Assembly: GCA_026261815.1 (NCBI GenBank)
Contig: JAMPIT010000510.1
Coordinates: 19,502,001-19,566,000 of the forward strand
Direction of reading: 5' to 3'
Length of the DNA: 64,000 bases
From: Monarcha castaneiventris obscurior
Taxonomy: Eukaryota > Chordata > Aves > Passeriformes > Monarchidae
How positions within the stretch are numbered: position 1 is the first letter of the stretch; each line of letters begins with the position of its first letter. Shown piece after piece: positions 11,575-25,049 of this stretch. A program made the position numbers and the translations under genes. Under the pieces are notes generated by a model. That model saw nothing but the letters and a program-made list of their open reading frames with translations, was not told where the DNA came from and made no database searches.

Positions 11575-13295
11575 ACCCTGTTAGCTTTACCTGCTAAGTG
11601 TGATGTAATATAGTCTTTGTCTTTCATGCTGCTGGAATAGAAGAGGCCCTACCTTGCTTCAAACACCTGTAGGAAGAGCCTGTCTGTAAATCCATGGAAC
11701 TGAAATAATACACGAACACTGTCTCATTAGTCTTTTTTTTAAAAAAAAAAAAGTGAAAGATCTATGAACACTTTAATTGTTTATTTTTTTTCAATTCCTC
11801 CTTTTTGTTTGTTGAATAACCTTACAGTGCATCACTTTTTGAAAGAAATCAATCTCCAGAAAGGTTTGTTTTCTTTTCCATAGCAGGAATCCTTTTGGTA
11901 CCACAAAAATCTGCATTAACCGGAGCTAACCAGTCAAGCTTTCTAGATGCAATTTGCACTAAATATGGTTGACAGTATATTTCTCATCAACAATCTCTAA
12001 CAATATTTGAGACATCTAGTAATAACCCACAATGTATAATGCAACACTGGAAAATAGTATATTAATAATTAAAACAGATCTCACTTATGGCCAAATCAAA
12101 GGAAAAACTGTTAAGTCAATTCTACCTAAGTCAACCTCGGTGGCCAAACTGGCACAGAATACTAACTAAACCAAGTCTAACTATATATATTTTCACTGCA
12201 ACAAAGAAAAAATACTATGTGCCTGTAATTTAAAAGCACTCTGTAGAGGGCTGATGAAACTGATTTTTTTGTTACTGTGTGCACTCCGATCTCGTGTGTT
12301 AGTTGAGTGCTTATTCAGACAGCACAAACAAGTGCAGAGAGTGCATTTCCTAGCCTTAATATGGGAGGGGTAGTTTCCTGTAGTTCATAGGCTTTTATTA
12401 TTGTGCATAAATGTTAGAAAACATCATTTACTAATCAATTTTATGTATTTGAATATTGGCAATTGGTGTTTTTCAGTAATTTTTCTCATCTGTACCTTAG
12501 ACTCCAGTGTCATGCTTACTCATTAGAGATTTCAAGAGAATTATTAAAATTTAAAAAGCAAAAAGAGAAACTTCTGCCATAGTACTAGTTTTGTTTCTTT
12601 ACGTAATCTGCATTTGGTATTAGTGCTTGCAATGGTATTAAAATCAGAAGCTGATTTTTGAAGGCGTACATAATTGAAAAGGATGCCATTCTTTTATTTC
12701 ATATCAATAATTTAAATGTTGATATGCTAAAGAAATTTGCACAGCACTAAAGCATGAGCTAGTTTCATCTAAACCTGTAAAAAATAAAAATAAATAAAAA
12801 TTAAAAAATATAAAAGATTTTATATTTTTTCACTGGGGAGGAATTCTTCCTGGGTGAAATTACAAATATGTGTAGAATATATTTAATAAAAATCTTATAA
12901 AATACATAACTATAGAGGTTAAATATAGATTGGCGTGTAGTATAATAGAACAATATTCCATATAAATAGCTTTAGCCTTTAAAAAACTGAGTCACAGGTT
13001 GACATTGTGTTCTGTACCTAAGTGTCCACAACTCTTACAGATGTTCTGTGTAATCGTTTTTCCGAATGATTGGCATCATTCAAATGTAAACAGGTTATTT
13101 TATTCATTGTTACTGCTTTGATGAAATGCTTTATATGCAGTAGATTTACAAAAATATTGTTCATACTGATCAGAATTAAATTTGTATAGAGCAGAGTTTT
13201 AAAACAAATTGTAAATAGCACTAAACATTTTCTTTCTGCAACCTGTACTGATAGACTCTTCTGTAAACTAAATAAAAGAATATTGTAGTGCATTT
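11575..13295 (+). other. UBL3: UBL3 3' UTR
   Basis: The UBL3 stop codon is followed by about 1.7 kb of AT-rich sequence with no open frame. I end the UTR about 20 bases after the AATAAA at 13271, the last poly(A) signal before the character of the sequence changes; a GT-rich stretch suited to cleavage follows it. Earlier AATAAA-type signals near 12783-12800 and at 12885 could give shorter mRNAs. The true 3' end is inferred, not proven. Confidence 0.75.
13271..13276 (+). terminator. UBL3: Probable distal poly(A) signal of UBL3 (AATAAA)
   Basis: A perfect AATAAA is followed within about 25-50 bases by a GT-rich stretch (GTGGTGTTTC, then TTGTAATTTGGTCTG), the usual arrangement for cleavage and polyadenylation. 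Weaker alternatives lie upstream in the A-rich block at 12780-12800 and at 12885. Confidence 0.65.
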
Positions 13296-14649
13296 CAGTG
13301 GTGTTTCAAGGGTTGTAATTTGGTCTGTAACTGCTTTTAATAGTACTTCTTAATCTGGAAATTAAGTAAGGACTCCATTTTATTTATTTAAAAAAGAAGG
13401 AGGGGCACAAAACCTGCTGAAAAATGCTAAGGGGATTTATCACTTCAATTTTTGTTTGCCTTTCACTTCATAAGTGGCCTGGAAGTTTTTTTTCTGCTCA
13501 AGAGGAATGTGAGCATGAGCAGTTGCAAATGTGCAGCTGTGTCACCCCCTTGTGTGCCTCACAGGATCCATGTGCTCCCACTGTGAGTTTTTGAACCTTC
13601 ATTTACTGATAGCGAAGGGCACTCACATACCCCTTGAGGTGCTGGGAACTGAGATGACACCATTACGTCCTCATTACCAAAATGAATCTGAGGGGGCATT
13701 TCCTTCTGCTCTGCAGTGTGGTTGCTAAATAAGAAACTGTAGGGACACAAACCACCTTCTTTAAAAAGCAAAAAGTGTGATAGACTTCCCTTTTCCAAAA
13801 TGCTGACCACAGTAACACAGACTTAGATGTGAAGTGGCTATGACAGCACAAGAAAAAGAAATGATCTGAGACAGGACACGCTTGGGTAGTTAAACAAGTT
13901 TTTCAAATTGATTTTGATAAACAAATGCATGAGATGTAATCCTGGTTTGAAAAAATAGCCAGGTACTTAAAACAGAAAAAATACATGAAAATCTAGTAGC
14001 TTCTAGTTAAAGTATTTGGTGAGGTTCTGTAGCAAAGTATGTGGAGTTCCCTTTTGTTAAGAAGAATAAGATGCATATATGCACATGTGCAAGCAAATCT
14101 TTAAATAATGCCTGGCATTTAAAGCATGCAAAATGACTCCTGCAGACAGTTTCCGTGAATTTTCTCACCAATTGTCAGAGTTCTGCCCTTGGAAGAGCAT
14201 TTCTGTTCTGGTGTGAGGCAGGTGGAAAACTGGGGCAGGGGGATTACTAAAAGATGTCTGCTTTTTCCCTTGTATGCTTTGTATTGTGGTTTGTGTATTT
14301 GCTGAAACAAAAGCAGTAGCTCTTAATCCCACATTTCCCAGCCTTGCTAAAGGTCACACACATGCTTCTCTTCTACTTTGATTGGAGTCAAGTGGATACT
14401 AGCAGCCCAAAAGATTAAAGCTAAGTCTTCATAGGGTCAGGCTGTTGGATGGTCTCATAATACACTGAAGAGTTTGACATTTTATTTTCACTGCTAGATG
14501 GAAATTATCTTTTCCCTATGGATGAGCTAATAGATGTCATGAAGGAAGGGAAGGAGAGGATGATCTGGAGCTCTTCTTACTCTGAAAGACCATAAAAGGA
14601 CTACATCTGTCTCCTGTACCAGTGCGTGTGTGTTATCAATCATAAACAA
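13296..14649. other. Intergenic, no feature recognised
   Basis: This lies between the UBL3 3' end and the first CR1 element. Short open frames on both strands lack splice context or resemblance to any known family. I see nothing definite. Confidence 0.6.
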
Positions 14650-15490
14650 TCACATGTGAGGAGCGATATAGTGGCCAATAGCCCAGAGTGCTGTGCAGCC
14701 CTTCAGAAGGACCTGGACGGGGTGGAGGGATGGGCAGAGAGGAGCTGTGTGAAATTTAACAAAGGCAAATGCAGGGTTCCTCCCCTTGCACCAGCACAGG
14801 CTGAGGGAAGAAGTTCTGTGGAGGTCCTGGTGTGCAGCAAGCTGTCCCTCAGCCAGCAGTGCCCTTGTAGCCAAAAAGGCCATTGGTGTCCTGGGGTGGA
14901 TTAGGGTGGAAGAGCAGTACCAGCAGGCCAGGGGAGGTGATCCTGCCTCTCTACTCAGCCCTGGTGAGGCACATCTGGGGTGCTGTGTCCAGTTCTAGGC
15001 TCCTCAGGACAAGAGAGACATGGAGCTCCTGGAGCTGATCCAACAGAGAAGAACAAGGATGACTGGGGGACTGGAGCATCTGTCTTACGAGGAAAGGCTG
15101 AGGGAGCTGGGCCTGTTCAGCCTTGAGAGGAAATGACAGAGAGGGGACCTCATCAGTGTCTGTAAGTATCCAGAGGGAGGTGTCAGAGGATGGATCCAGG
15201 CTCTGCTCAGCAGTGCCAAGCAATAGGACAGAAGGCAATGGGCAGAAACTGATGCACAGGAAGTTGCAGCTGAACATGAGGAAGAACTTCTTCACTGTGC
15301 AGTGACCGCGCACTGAAACAGCTGCCCAGAGAGGTTGTGGGGTTCTCCCTCACTGGAGACATTCAAGAACCATCTGGACACAATCCTGTGCCATGTGCTC
15401 TGGGATGGCCCTGCTTGAGCAGGGAGGTTTAACCACATGACCCCTGTGGTCCCTTCCAACTTGACCCATTCTGAGTCTGTAATATCTGGT
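14650..15490 (+). mobile_element. CR1 LINE fragment, 3' end, + strand
   Basis: About 840 bp match the 3' part of an avian CR1 retrotransposon. The order is as in intact CR1: a diverged end of the reverse-transcriptase frame (14690-14780), the CTGTGTCCAGTTCT block (near 14980), the GACTGGAGCATCT and GAAAGGCTGAGGGAGCTGGG blocks (15070-15110), GAGGAAGAACTTCTTCACTG (15277-15296), GCTGCCCAGAGAGGTTGTGG (15321-15340) and a tail ending GTCCCTTCCAACTTGACC then ATTCTGAGTCTG. The reading frame is broken by stops and indels, so it is a dead 5'-truncated copy, as most CR1 copies are. Confidence 0.93.
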
Positions 15491-18400
15491 AGCAATGAAA
15501 GTACTCTACAGCTTTTGTTCTCTTAAAGGATAGCAAAATTATGACTGTGGAAACAGTCATGGGGATTAGCTCAGCTGCTGGAGGAAGAAAGTGTGGCCAC
15601 TGTAATGTTAGAGGCTTTGCTAAGGTGCAGCATCAAGATTAATTCAGTGCTGATCTCTGCAGTTTCTGGATACCATTCCTTAGTACACTGCATGTGCAAC
15701 AGAAGGAACAATGATTTAATTTACAGGAGAAACATACCACACTTTGTAAAAACTTCCTTCCTCTCTCACAGGTAAAAAGGCAGGCAGGTGTTTCTGGGCT
15801 AGCCAGAAATCAGGAGTGGCTGCTGCTGCTTTCCAGGGAAGTAAAGCTTGTGTATTTTATAGTTCTGTGTGTGCTCTGATAAGATTTGTTACACAAAACT
15901 CGCTTCAAGAAGCAAATAGAGGGATGGATATACTTCATCTAAAACACTCTTGCTAACTTTATGTTGATTGAGTGGGTAAGCTTAAGCAGATTTTGAGTTG
16001 CATGTCCTGTGTAAATTGGCATTTAGACAAATAACAGCAGTTACACTATTGAAGCCAGGGGGAATTCTGTGCCTAAATCAGAGGAAATGCCAAGATCTGT
16101 TAAGACTCTTAAAGGAGAATTCTTACCTTTTTAATTTCTGCTGAAGTACTGAGGTTCTTCCTAGATACCCTGTCTTGGCCGTAGCTTCTGAGTTTCAAGC
16201 TTATTTTCAGAGCACAATAAAAGGTTTGTTGTTACTCAGGAGGCTGATGGTAATATATGGCTCATGATAATAAGCTGTTAACAATCCTCATAAAGTAGGA
16301 TAATAAAGGCATATTTGTCCTTCTGTGCCACGTGTACATACCTGTGAAGAGATTTAAAATGTGAGAGCCAATTTATTACACTAGACTGTATAATTGCAAA
16401 ACCCTTGTTATGCTCTGGGTTTTTCCAATAGTTTATTACTGACTTCTGCTGGGCTTTTTTTTTTAATTGATAAGGGTCTAGGTTTGGGTTTTTTAATTAA
16501 TCTGGAACAGGAATGACCAGTGAAATAGAAAATAATGAAGGTTATGAAAGTCAAGCTCACAAAAAAAAAGAGACTGTAATGATACCTTATCAAGCTCATG
16601 GAGTGGATCACAGTGACAATGAATTTGCAGTTTGGAATGTGAAGGACAGCACAGGTAGAGAAAGCAAAGTATTCTTACAATTCTTACTTTTGAAATTACC
16701 TGTGTCAGTCCAGGTCTGAGTTCTGGGCATCATGGGCAGACACTTTTTATTGCAAGTTCCTAAGGATTTTGAAAATGCTAACAAAAATAGTGAGACAGGA
16801 GAAATATTACAGCGACATTGAAGAGAATGAGAGGTTAAAATAGCTACAGTCATGCTTAACACAGAGAAAATGGATGGAGAACTTCTATTTTTGTCTTTTA
16901 GCTTTATAGGCCCAGTTTTTACGTTTGTCTGTAAAGCAGAGGTGACAAATTCAGATTTGATAGAAACATTTTTTCATTAAATGAATGGCACTCACTGCCA
17001 CCAGAAGTAATTTGAGGAGAACAGCTGAACTAGATATAAAAGTAAAATAGATTATTGTATCAATGAAAATTGATAGAATTTCCAGAATTAGCAACATTAG
17101 TGATGCCAAACTCTTTCCCAATAAGATAGTATTTTTACTCCTTCAGACATTATGTTACCTTTCAGTGACGAGCCCAACTTTTAGGGGAAAAATACTTCTG
17201 GCATGTTACCACCTCCATTATGTACAAGCAAGTGCATAATGTGAGCCCCGGGGCCAATGTATCATTTACTCAGCAGGAGTTTATCTCTACAAACCTGCTT
17301 CCCGAGAAGAAATTTTGGTCAGACTCGGGGTGATGTTTGTGCTTTCCTGAAGGAGGCTTGAGGGGATAATTTACTGTGTTTTAGCTGGTGGAGAATGTGA
17401 ACTACAGCTCCTTGGGGCAGACGCCGATGCCTCTTGAGTGGTGCCAGATGCAAGCACCCTGCTTTTATCAATTCCAAGGATGCGGTCTTTATAGGTAGTA
17501 AATGTTTTGACTCTTCTAACAGAAAATACTCTTCAACTACTATTTTGTTTGGATAGAGGCAAGGCAGTGGGATGAAACAACAATTTTCCTTTTTTACTTT
17601 CATCTATTCTTTGAACTAAAAATCATGAGGAAACAATGGGAGAAATTTTGAGTGCCTACCATAGGATCAACCATTAAATGTCTGGTCAAAATAAAGTGAC
17701 CAGCAGCTATCCATGCAAGAAAGAGCAACTGTGGGAAAGAGGTGACCACTGCCCACAGTCAGCAAGTGACTGCCAGGGTGAGGTAGCTCAAGTTGTGAAT
17801 GAGAGGCAGAAGGGGGTGACAAGGTGTCACTTCATGAGATTTTCAGCTGTTGTCTGGCAAAAAAGGGGAATAGAATCTTGCACCAGTCATTGGAGAGCAG
17901 AGTAACAGTGGAACTGCCTGTAGAGATTAGATTGGAAAATTAACGTTTTTAAAAATCCATGGTACTGGAAGCCAACTCTATATTGGATGGATGATATTGG
18001 ACTTCCAGAGTGAGGGAAATACATACTGTTGTATGTCTTACCTTCATCTGTCTGTTACCTGTGCTGGCTAAATTAAAGAAAGATTGGATTTCAGTTCTTT
18101 AATGTGTGCAGCTCACGTGTCCCTCAGTAAGGCTCGTTAATCCCCGGTGCTGCCAAGGTTACGGCTCTGCTGGAGCTGGCAGGGAGCTCCAGGGTGCCCT
18201 GCAGCCTCACCAGGAGAAAAGTCGTCACCACAACTGTGCCCACCATGTGAGAGGAAAAGCACGAAGGTCTGGAGTGGGATGAAATGTCAGTGTGGCAAAT
18301 CAGCAGGTGTCCAGAGTGGGGAACTCCACCAAGTCCATGGGGCTGTACCAGCTGAGTTGTGTTTCAGTGAATTTGATGGGTACTCTGGAAAGCAAACGGG

Positions 18401-21400
18401 CAAGAGTCTTCTCTTGCACTCTTGCATTAATTAAGCAATTCCAGCCCAATCTGTTGGTTCCTGTCACCCTGATTGACAGGATCCCAAGGAAGGGTCTGCT
18501 CTCAACAAACAGATACAAAGGCTGCCTCAGGCTGTATTTCCCGTGTGCCCTGAGCAGTGACTCTCTCTGGCTTCATCATCAAGGTCTTTGAGCATCACTT
18601 CATACTGATTTTCTCCCAGCCTAGTGCTTCTGGCTGCAGAGGACAGGGATCACCACCGGACACCTGCTCCACTGAGCCGAGTCCATGGTAAGGACTGGAA
18701 AAAACCATTGCCAATGTGGATGCAGCATCCTGCTGCAAGCATCTCCTGTGGCCTGCAGCCAGGACTCCTCCATGGCTCTGGTTGTTGATGGGTAGTCTGA
18801 GAGGAGAGGAACATGCTTTGCGCTCCCTCCTCCTTTGAGCTCACTCCAAGCAAAGTGCAGACCTGCAGTTCATGGCACTGGCCACTCCCAGCTCCAGCTG
18901 CATCTGCCTCTTTCCTTTGGGTAAGGCTGTGTTGCAGCAGAGAACCTCAGTGGGGATCAAACTAGTGAGAGCTGCTGGCCCTCCTGCAGCAGGGAGGCTG
19001 TAACCCCTGGGGTGCTTTTCCAGGTCTAACCATGGGAGCAGGAGTGGATCAAAAGCACCTTAAGCTCTGCCCCTTCTGCAGAGGTGAGTGTTGTGCTGGC
19101 TGCCCTGGGGACCACGGCAAACAGGCAGGGGAAGAGAGCTTGGAGGGGATGGTTTGGGACCTGGCCCTGTTCCTTTTCTCTGCTGCTGGAACTCCTTGTC
19201 ACAGTGGGCCAGAGCTGGGATCACAGGCCCTGACTTCAGCACCCCGAGCTGCCCTGGGAGGAACTCACCTGGGGGCTGCTCAGCTGCCAGTGCATTTCAC
19301 CATCTCAAGGTTTGTGATGATTAGAATAATCCTGAGCTCACGGCTGGGAGGCTGGGATGTGACTGCAGGGCTGGGACAGCCTGAGGCAGCCCTGTCCTCG
19401 GAGAGCTGCTGGGGAGGAGCAGTCAGTGCAGATCACTTCTGCCAGCTGCCCCTGGCTGCACAACTGCTCATCTGTGCTTCCAGCCCCTTGGAGAAGTGAC
19501 CTTGATTACCATGGTGCTGCATGGCTCAACCTGACGACCAGGGAGCAGCCTTGCTGCCCCCTCTTATTCCCAAATCCAGCACCCATGCCTGAGCCGGTAA
19601 CTCCTCAGGAATCCAACGCTCCCATGAGCTCCCTGGAGATGTGCTGCCACCAGTGGGATGAGGGGACCTGGGTTTCCAGAAGGCCTTGCAGGGTACCAGG
19701 CTTGGTGGTTTCCTTTGCCTCATTGGGCCGGCAGCTGCTGCCTCCCCCTGGGCTTCAGGGGTGTGGGGATGTCATCTTCAAAGACACACTTCCCTCTGCC
19801 TGGTGGTTAAAAGGCTGAGGAGGCTTTTGTTCCTGTTAGATACTGTATGTGTGCCTGGCTGTTCTTTTTCTCCTGAAAGTTAATGGTTAACCCCTGGAGA
19901 CTGCAGCCAGGCACTGGGAAGCCTCCTGTTACCTCTGGAAATGAAGGCAGCTTGAAGGTGTGGTGGCTTGTTGCCTGTGTAGGTGCCAAACGCGCACCCT
20001 GCCTTTGAGGAGGGCTGGGTTATCAGTGATGCAGGGCCGTGCATGGATGGGGGGATCCATCCGTGGCAAGGCTTGCACGCACAAGTTCATGGGCTGCTTG
20101 AGGGAGCCGGGTCTTAAAGACGTTGGGTTGGTGTTGTGGTATCTAAATCTTTAACTCAGCTCCCCTTTGATCTAGTAAAGAGCTTTCATCCGGTTTCCTG
20201 GAAAGGGGAACCAGTGTGCATTAGTTAGTCAGCTCTGCTAACAGCTCTGCTGGAAATAGCTGCCTGGAGGGCAGGTGTAGGTATTCCCCTGTGCTCCAAG
20301 AGGGAAGAGTTGGCCACAGACAGCAAACACGGAGATTCCCAGCATCCTCCTTAGAGTGAAATATCGCTGCTGCCAGGGAAAGCCTGACTGGTTCCTCTGA
20401 TCCCTGCAGGCTGATTCGAAAACCTGGAGAGACACCTCTCCTTTCCCAGGAGAAAAAATGAAGAATGGAGAGAAAAGACATTTTCGTGTTGGTGGGTTAG
20501 GGCAAACACGAGAGCCTGGGGATAATGAAGCTTCTGAGAGCATGACATAATTGGCATTCAACAACTCACCTTTTCAGACACTGAGAGGCATTTAAATGTG
20601 AGTGGTTCTGTCCCTACCCCCTGGGATGAATACTCCCTGACTCACCAGATGTTTTCTTTGAAGATAGCCAACGGGATTTGCAAAATCCCAAACTGAAGCT
20701 TATTATCTGCTGAGTGAGAAGACAATGGAACTTGATAGCCCTCCAGAGCTCCTGGCCCTGTGTGGGGCCAGAGAGTCTCGGGCAGCCCCAGCCCCAGTGG
20801 CACCGGTGTGGGAGGAGGGAGCAGGGGCTCAGCAGCTGCGTGGTGGAGCTGCCTCAGCCCTGCTCACCTGCGTAAGGAGGGTTAAATTAGGAATGTGGGC
20901 ATCCCTAATTGCACCGTCAGGCCAAATAAAAGGGTTGTGAGCCGAAGCTGAAACGAAGTATTTGTGGAACGAGAAAGAGATCAGACGTTCAACTCCCCTG
21001 AAGCAGCATTGCTGCCAGAGATGCCAGTTTCCAAGGTGAAAGGCAGCACGGTAATGGAAGAGGAGGAGAAAGGCTGAGTGCCACTCAGCTGGGAAAGCAA
21101 GCAGGCTACCGCAGCATCTCAGCATCAGCCGTGAAAGGCTGCTTGTAAATAATGCTGCTTCCAGCACTTTGGGATTTTGCAGACTGTCATATGGAGGCTG
21201 TATCGATCCCTGAATACAGGTGCTGAATTTCGACATCTGATAGCCCATTACAGCTGCAGTTCTCGAGCTTGTTTCTTTACAGAAGTACCGTTTCTACTGG
21301 TGAAAAGAGCTTTGTGTCAAGAAATGCTCCAAGGGAGATGAGCTGGTTTTATAAGGAAGCACTGAAGTGACTGGTGAGGGGAGTTGAGGCTGTGGCTTTT

Positions 21401-24344
21401 AATCTGACATTCGTGTCAGGTCCTGACAAGGGACTCAGTGTCTGCAGATCAGGACTTCCCCTCCTCTACCTGCTGCCATTCCTGCACCAGGGTATTTGTG
21501 CTTTCTTACTTATTTTCCTAAGGGTGAAAATAAGGTCTCACCAAATGATAATTACCAGAGCAGGCCCTTTTAGTCACCTTTACAGTACTGCAAAAGTAGC
21601 TTGACTTTTGGTCCTAGTTTTGTAATGAAAACAGCATTTTTCTACTGAAAAAAAAAAGATTGTGTATGACACACTAAAGATGCAGAAGCCTGTAATAGAT
21701 GCTATTATTCATTTCTAGACTGAAAATCCAGCCACAATGTTGGAACCTGATTCAACAAAAAAATTCTTCTTTTCCTGTGTGATGTCCCTTCTTTGCACCT
21801 CTTTTGAGCACTGAGTTCACTTGATCAGCATGACAAATCACCTTTCTGTGTGCTGTGACATCTTGGCAACACTGGACCATCAGTCCTGCTGAGGTGAGAA
21901 GAAGGATTTCCTTCTTATGACTGCTCCATCACTGCTCCCTTCTGGGACAGCTGGCCCGAGCATGGACAGAGGCAAAGGTCACCATCTCTGGCTCTCAGTC
22001 ACACCCTGGATGAGGCTGCCAGGTTTTCAGGTGCTAACAAGAAACTACAAATGGGCAGGTCTTCGAATTTCTTTAGGAAAACTCTGTAATAATTCCCCTA
22101 TTTTGTGTCTCTGCATAGATCCTGTACCAGTGGTACATACACACTCTGTTTTTTTTTTTTTTAAAGTGGCAACTACAGGATTTGGTTGGCCAAGCTGCAG
22201 CAGCAGGAATCAATCTCCTTTCCTCCTGCGAGGTAGGCATCTTTATGATGCAGTTGTGTGCACAGCAGTAGCTGCTCTGCTAGTGCAGTCATTACCAAGC
22301 AGTCACTGGGAAGGTTCAGCAAAAGCAGCCGAGAGCTGTATCACACACATCACGTGGGGAGGGAGGAAATAAGGCTGCTGCTGTGCTCTGAGACCTTATA
22401 TGCAAGGCTTTAGACTACAGATGGGAAGGTGGGCTGTGCAGGTGCATCACGTAATGACTGACTTTGGGCTGGTATAAATTACCTTGCTGGAACACTGGGG
22501 GCCAAACCGCAGGGCTGCCTGCTCTCACCAACAGCAGTTTCACAGCCAGGCTCTTAGATTCCTCTTCCAGTGCATTTTCTCTTTTGGGCTTTTTGCATTT
22601 GGCTTATGCCAAGCTGCAGGACTGCATTCACCACGTGTCGAGAAGGAGGGAAGAGAGATTTTTCTGTGAGCACGTGAATACAACTCTAAGCTGACACAAT
22701 ATCCCTGTTAGGGAAAGGGCAGACAGGAAAGGAGCTTGTACTGACTTTGCCCTATTTAGCTTCACTCCTTTGCTGGTCCCTCAGTGCTTTTTTGCATCTG
22801 TCTGAAAACCTGAGGATCCACCTTATATGAATACTTGCAGCTCATGTGTTACATGATGGTGCTGTGCAAACTGGTCTGTTAAATCTGACAAGCCTAACTG
22901 GCCTGTTGGACTGTTTGAGAGCTACGGCTGCCAGACAGATTTTTCTCAGCCTTCCTCTGCCCAGACTACCCTGGGATTTATCAGCAAACTGAAAATTGCT
23001 GCACAGCTTCCTTTCCTTCCCTTCCCTTCAAAGGCTCCAAGTTGTGACTGGGCTGCCTTGGTCAACCCTTGGGAGCCATTTGGCAATTGTGTGTTGTTCT
23101 TTCAGCAGGCACCTGTTCTGCTGAAAACATGCTGGAAATCAGAAAAGCTGATTCTCATTTACATGAAGGACTGCATGTGCCATGAGGGAGGTTTCAGCAT
23201 TAGCAGATGGGAAATTTGCATGTGGATGCAGCCTTCCGTGCCTTTGTGTCAACAGTGATGCAAAGGGCTCACAGCCCATTGAACCTGGATGACACTTGCA
23301 TCCTTGAAATCAAAGCAATTCCTAATGGATGGGGGACAGAGTCCTACCTGAACACCACACAGGAGTAGCAACTGCAGAAGGACTCATGAAGAAGCCAAGA
23401 TCTCTTGGAGTCTCCTCCAGAAGAAATCGTTCGAAATGGCTTACAGAGTGCTGGAGACCCAGTTGTCAACACAACAGTTTTACCATCTTTAATTAGCTGA
23501 GACTTCATTTTGTCAAACTATCCTTGTTGCAGGAAATGATAATGCACTGACAGAAGCAGCCAGTGCAAGGCTATTGATTTTTAGGTGTATGCTGAAAAAT
23601 GAGGAGCACAGGAAGCAGACTTGGCTGGTCTCCAAGGACTGCCAACAGAGAGGAGTAGCAAAAAGAAAAAGGTACTGAGAAATGTGGCCTCCTCTTGTTC
23701 CCATAGTAGCTCACAGAAAGCTTTCAGTTGACTCCAGTCATTACTTCTTTTGCATTTGGCCCGTGTACCAAACATGGTGAGAGCCCTGGTGGAAGTTTCC
23801 CAGTTTGTTCCTTTTCTGAATGCAGAATTATCTCTGTCCTTTTCAAGACCAGAGTCAAATCCCTCTGGGAGGAAGATCCCCCTGGATATCTGAGCAAGTC
23901 AGCAGGCTGGATCAGTCTTCCCCTCCCTGAGTTTTCCTTTGGGGACTTCCTGCAAGGGGCTGGAAGGAGAGAGCAGTCTTCCTCTTAGTGGCTTGTTGTT
24001 TTCCTCTGCCCGTGGTGCAGATGCAGCCATGGATGGGATCTGAGGACACTTTTATCTGTCCAAGTGATTATAGTACCACTTCACAGCTTCTGTTTTATTT
24101 GTCATGTCATGTCCACTCTCTTCAGAAGCAAGCTGCTGATCTCACAAAGCCTATCATTAGCACGCTTCTAAATAATTACTGAGAAGAGGACAAAATTTGT
24201 GGAGAGGAGATATCAGTAGTGCCAGCAGAGACCAGATTTCAGATTTACCATCCTCTTCCTACTCTCTGCTGTGTTGGAGTAAAAGCAAAAACCTGTCTGG
24301 ATGATCAGAGGTTAATGAGTTGTTCTCTACCCACAGCCAGTAAG
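15491..24344. other. Intergenic, no gene recognised
   Basis: This 8.9-kb stretch has no transposon, RNA gene or exon I can support. The first part (to about 18 kb) is AT-rich and 18.1-21.3 kb is clearly richer in G+C, which explains the longer chance frames there (for example on the + strand at 19032-19499). A 14-base poly-T run lies at 22149-22162. Confidence 0.6.
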
Positions 24345-25049
24345 TGGGGTACCAGGGACCATCGTGGGACCTGTCCTGTTAAACATTGGCCACCAATTAC
24401 CTAGAGGAGGCAACAGAGGGCACTTGTCAAGTCTGCAGGTGACACTGAAGTGATCTGTCATTACAGTGTGGCCAGCAGGACCAGGGCAGTGATTGTCCCC
24501 CTGTGTATGGCACTGGTTAGGCCACACCTTGAATCCCGTGCCCCTCAATTCTGGGCCACTCATTAAAAGAAGGACATTGAGGTGCTGGAGCAAGTACAGA
24601 GAAGGGCAACAGAGCTGAGAAATGTTCTAGACAGGGAGTCCTATGAGGAGGGGCTGCAGGAGCTGGGGGTGTTTATCCTGGAGAAGAGGAGGCTCAGGGG
24701 TGACCTTATCACTCTCCACAACTGCCTGAAAGGAGGGTGTAGCCAGGTAGGGGTCAGCCTCTTCTCCCAGGGAACAAGTGACAGGATGAGAAGCAATGGC
24801 CTCAAGCTGCACCAGGGGAAGTTCAATTCGTACACCAGGAAGAATTTTTTCACTGAAAGGACTGTCAAACACTGGAACAGACTGCCCAGAGAAGTGGTGG
24901 AGTCACCATCCCTGAAGGTCTTCAAGAAATGGCTGGACACGACACTCAGTGTTATGGTTGAGTTCACATGGTGGTGTTTGGTCACAGGCTGGGCTTGATG
25001 ATCTTGGAGGTACTTTCCAGCCTCAATGGTTCTATGATTCTATGATTAT
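24345..25049 (+). mobile_element. CR1 LINE fragment with intact 3' tail, + strand
   Basis: About 700 bp of CR1. The left 100 bp derive from the reverse-transcriptase core; the segment reading GTCTGCAGGTGACACTGAAG (24440-24459) corresponds to the part of the frame encoding the F/YADD active site, here decayed. The sequence then jumps to the downstream GTTAGGCCACACCTTGAATC block, so an internal piece of the element is missing. From 24560 it runs through the usual CR1 3' blocks to a clear terminal repeat, TTCTATGATTCTATGATT, at about 25030-25047. A 138-codon open frame at 24582-24998 is a relic of the end of the polymerase frame, not a host gene. Confidence 0.93.

Noticed and set aside
14951..15313. 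120-codon minus-strand frame
   Set aside because: It is the antisense of the CR1 3' region, not a gene.
19032..19499. 155-codon + strand frame
   Set aside because: No domain, no splice context, GC-rich background and overlapping frames on other registers; chance is sufficient.
24582..24998. 138-codon + strand frame that looks protein-like
   Set aside because: It is the decayed end of the CR1 polymerase frame and its non-coding tail, ending near the CR1 terminal repeat.
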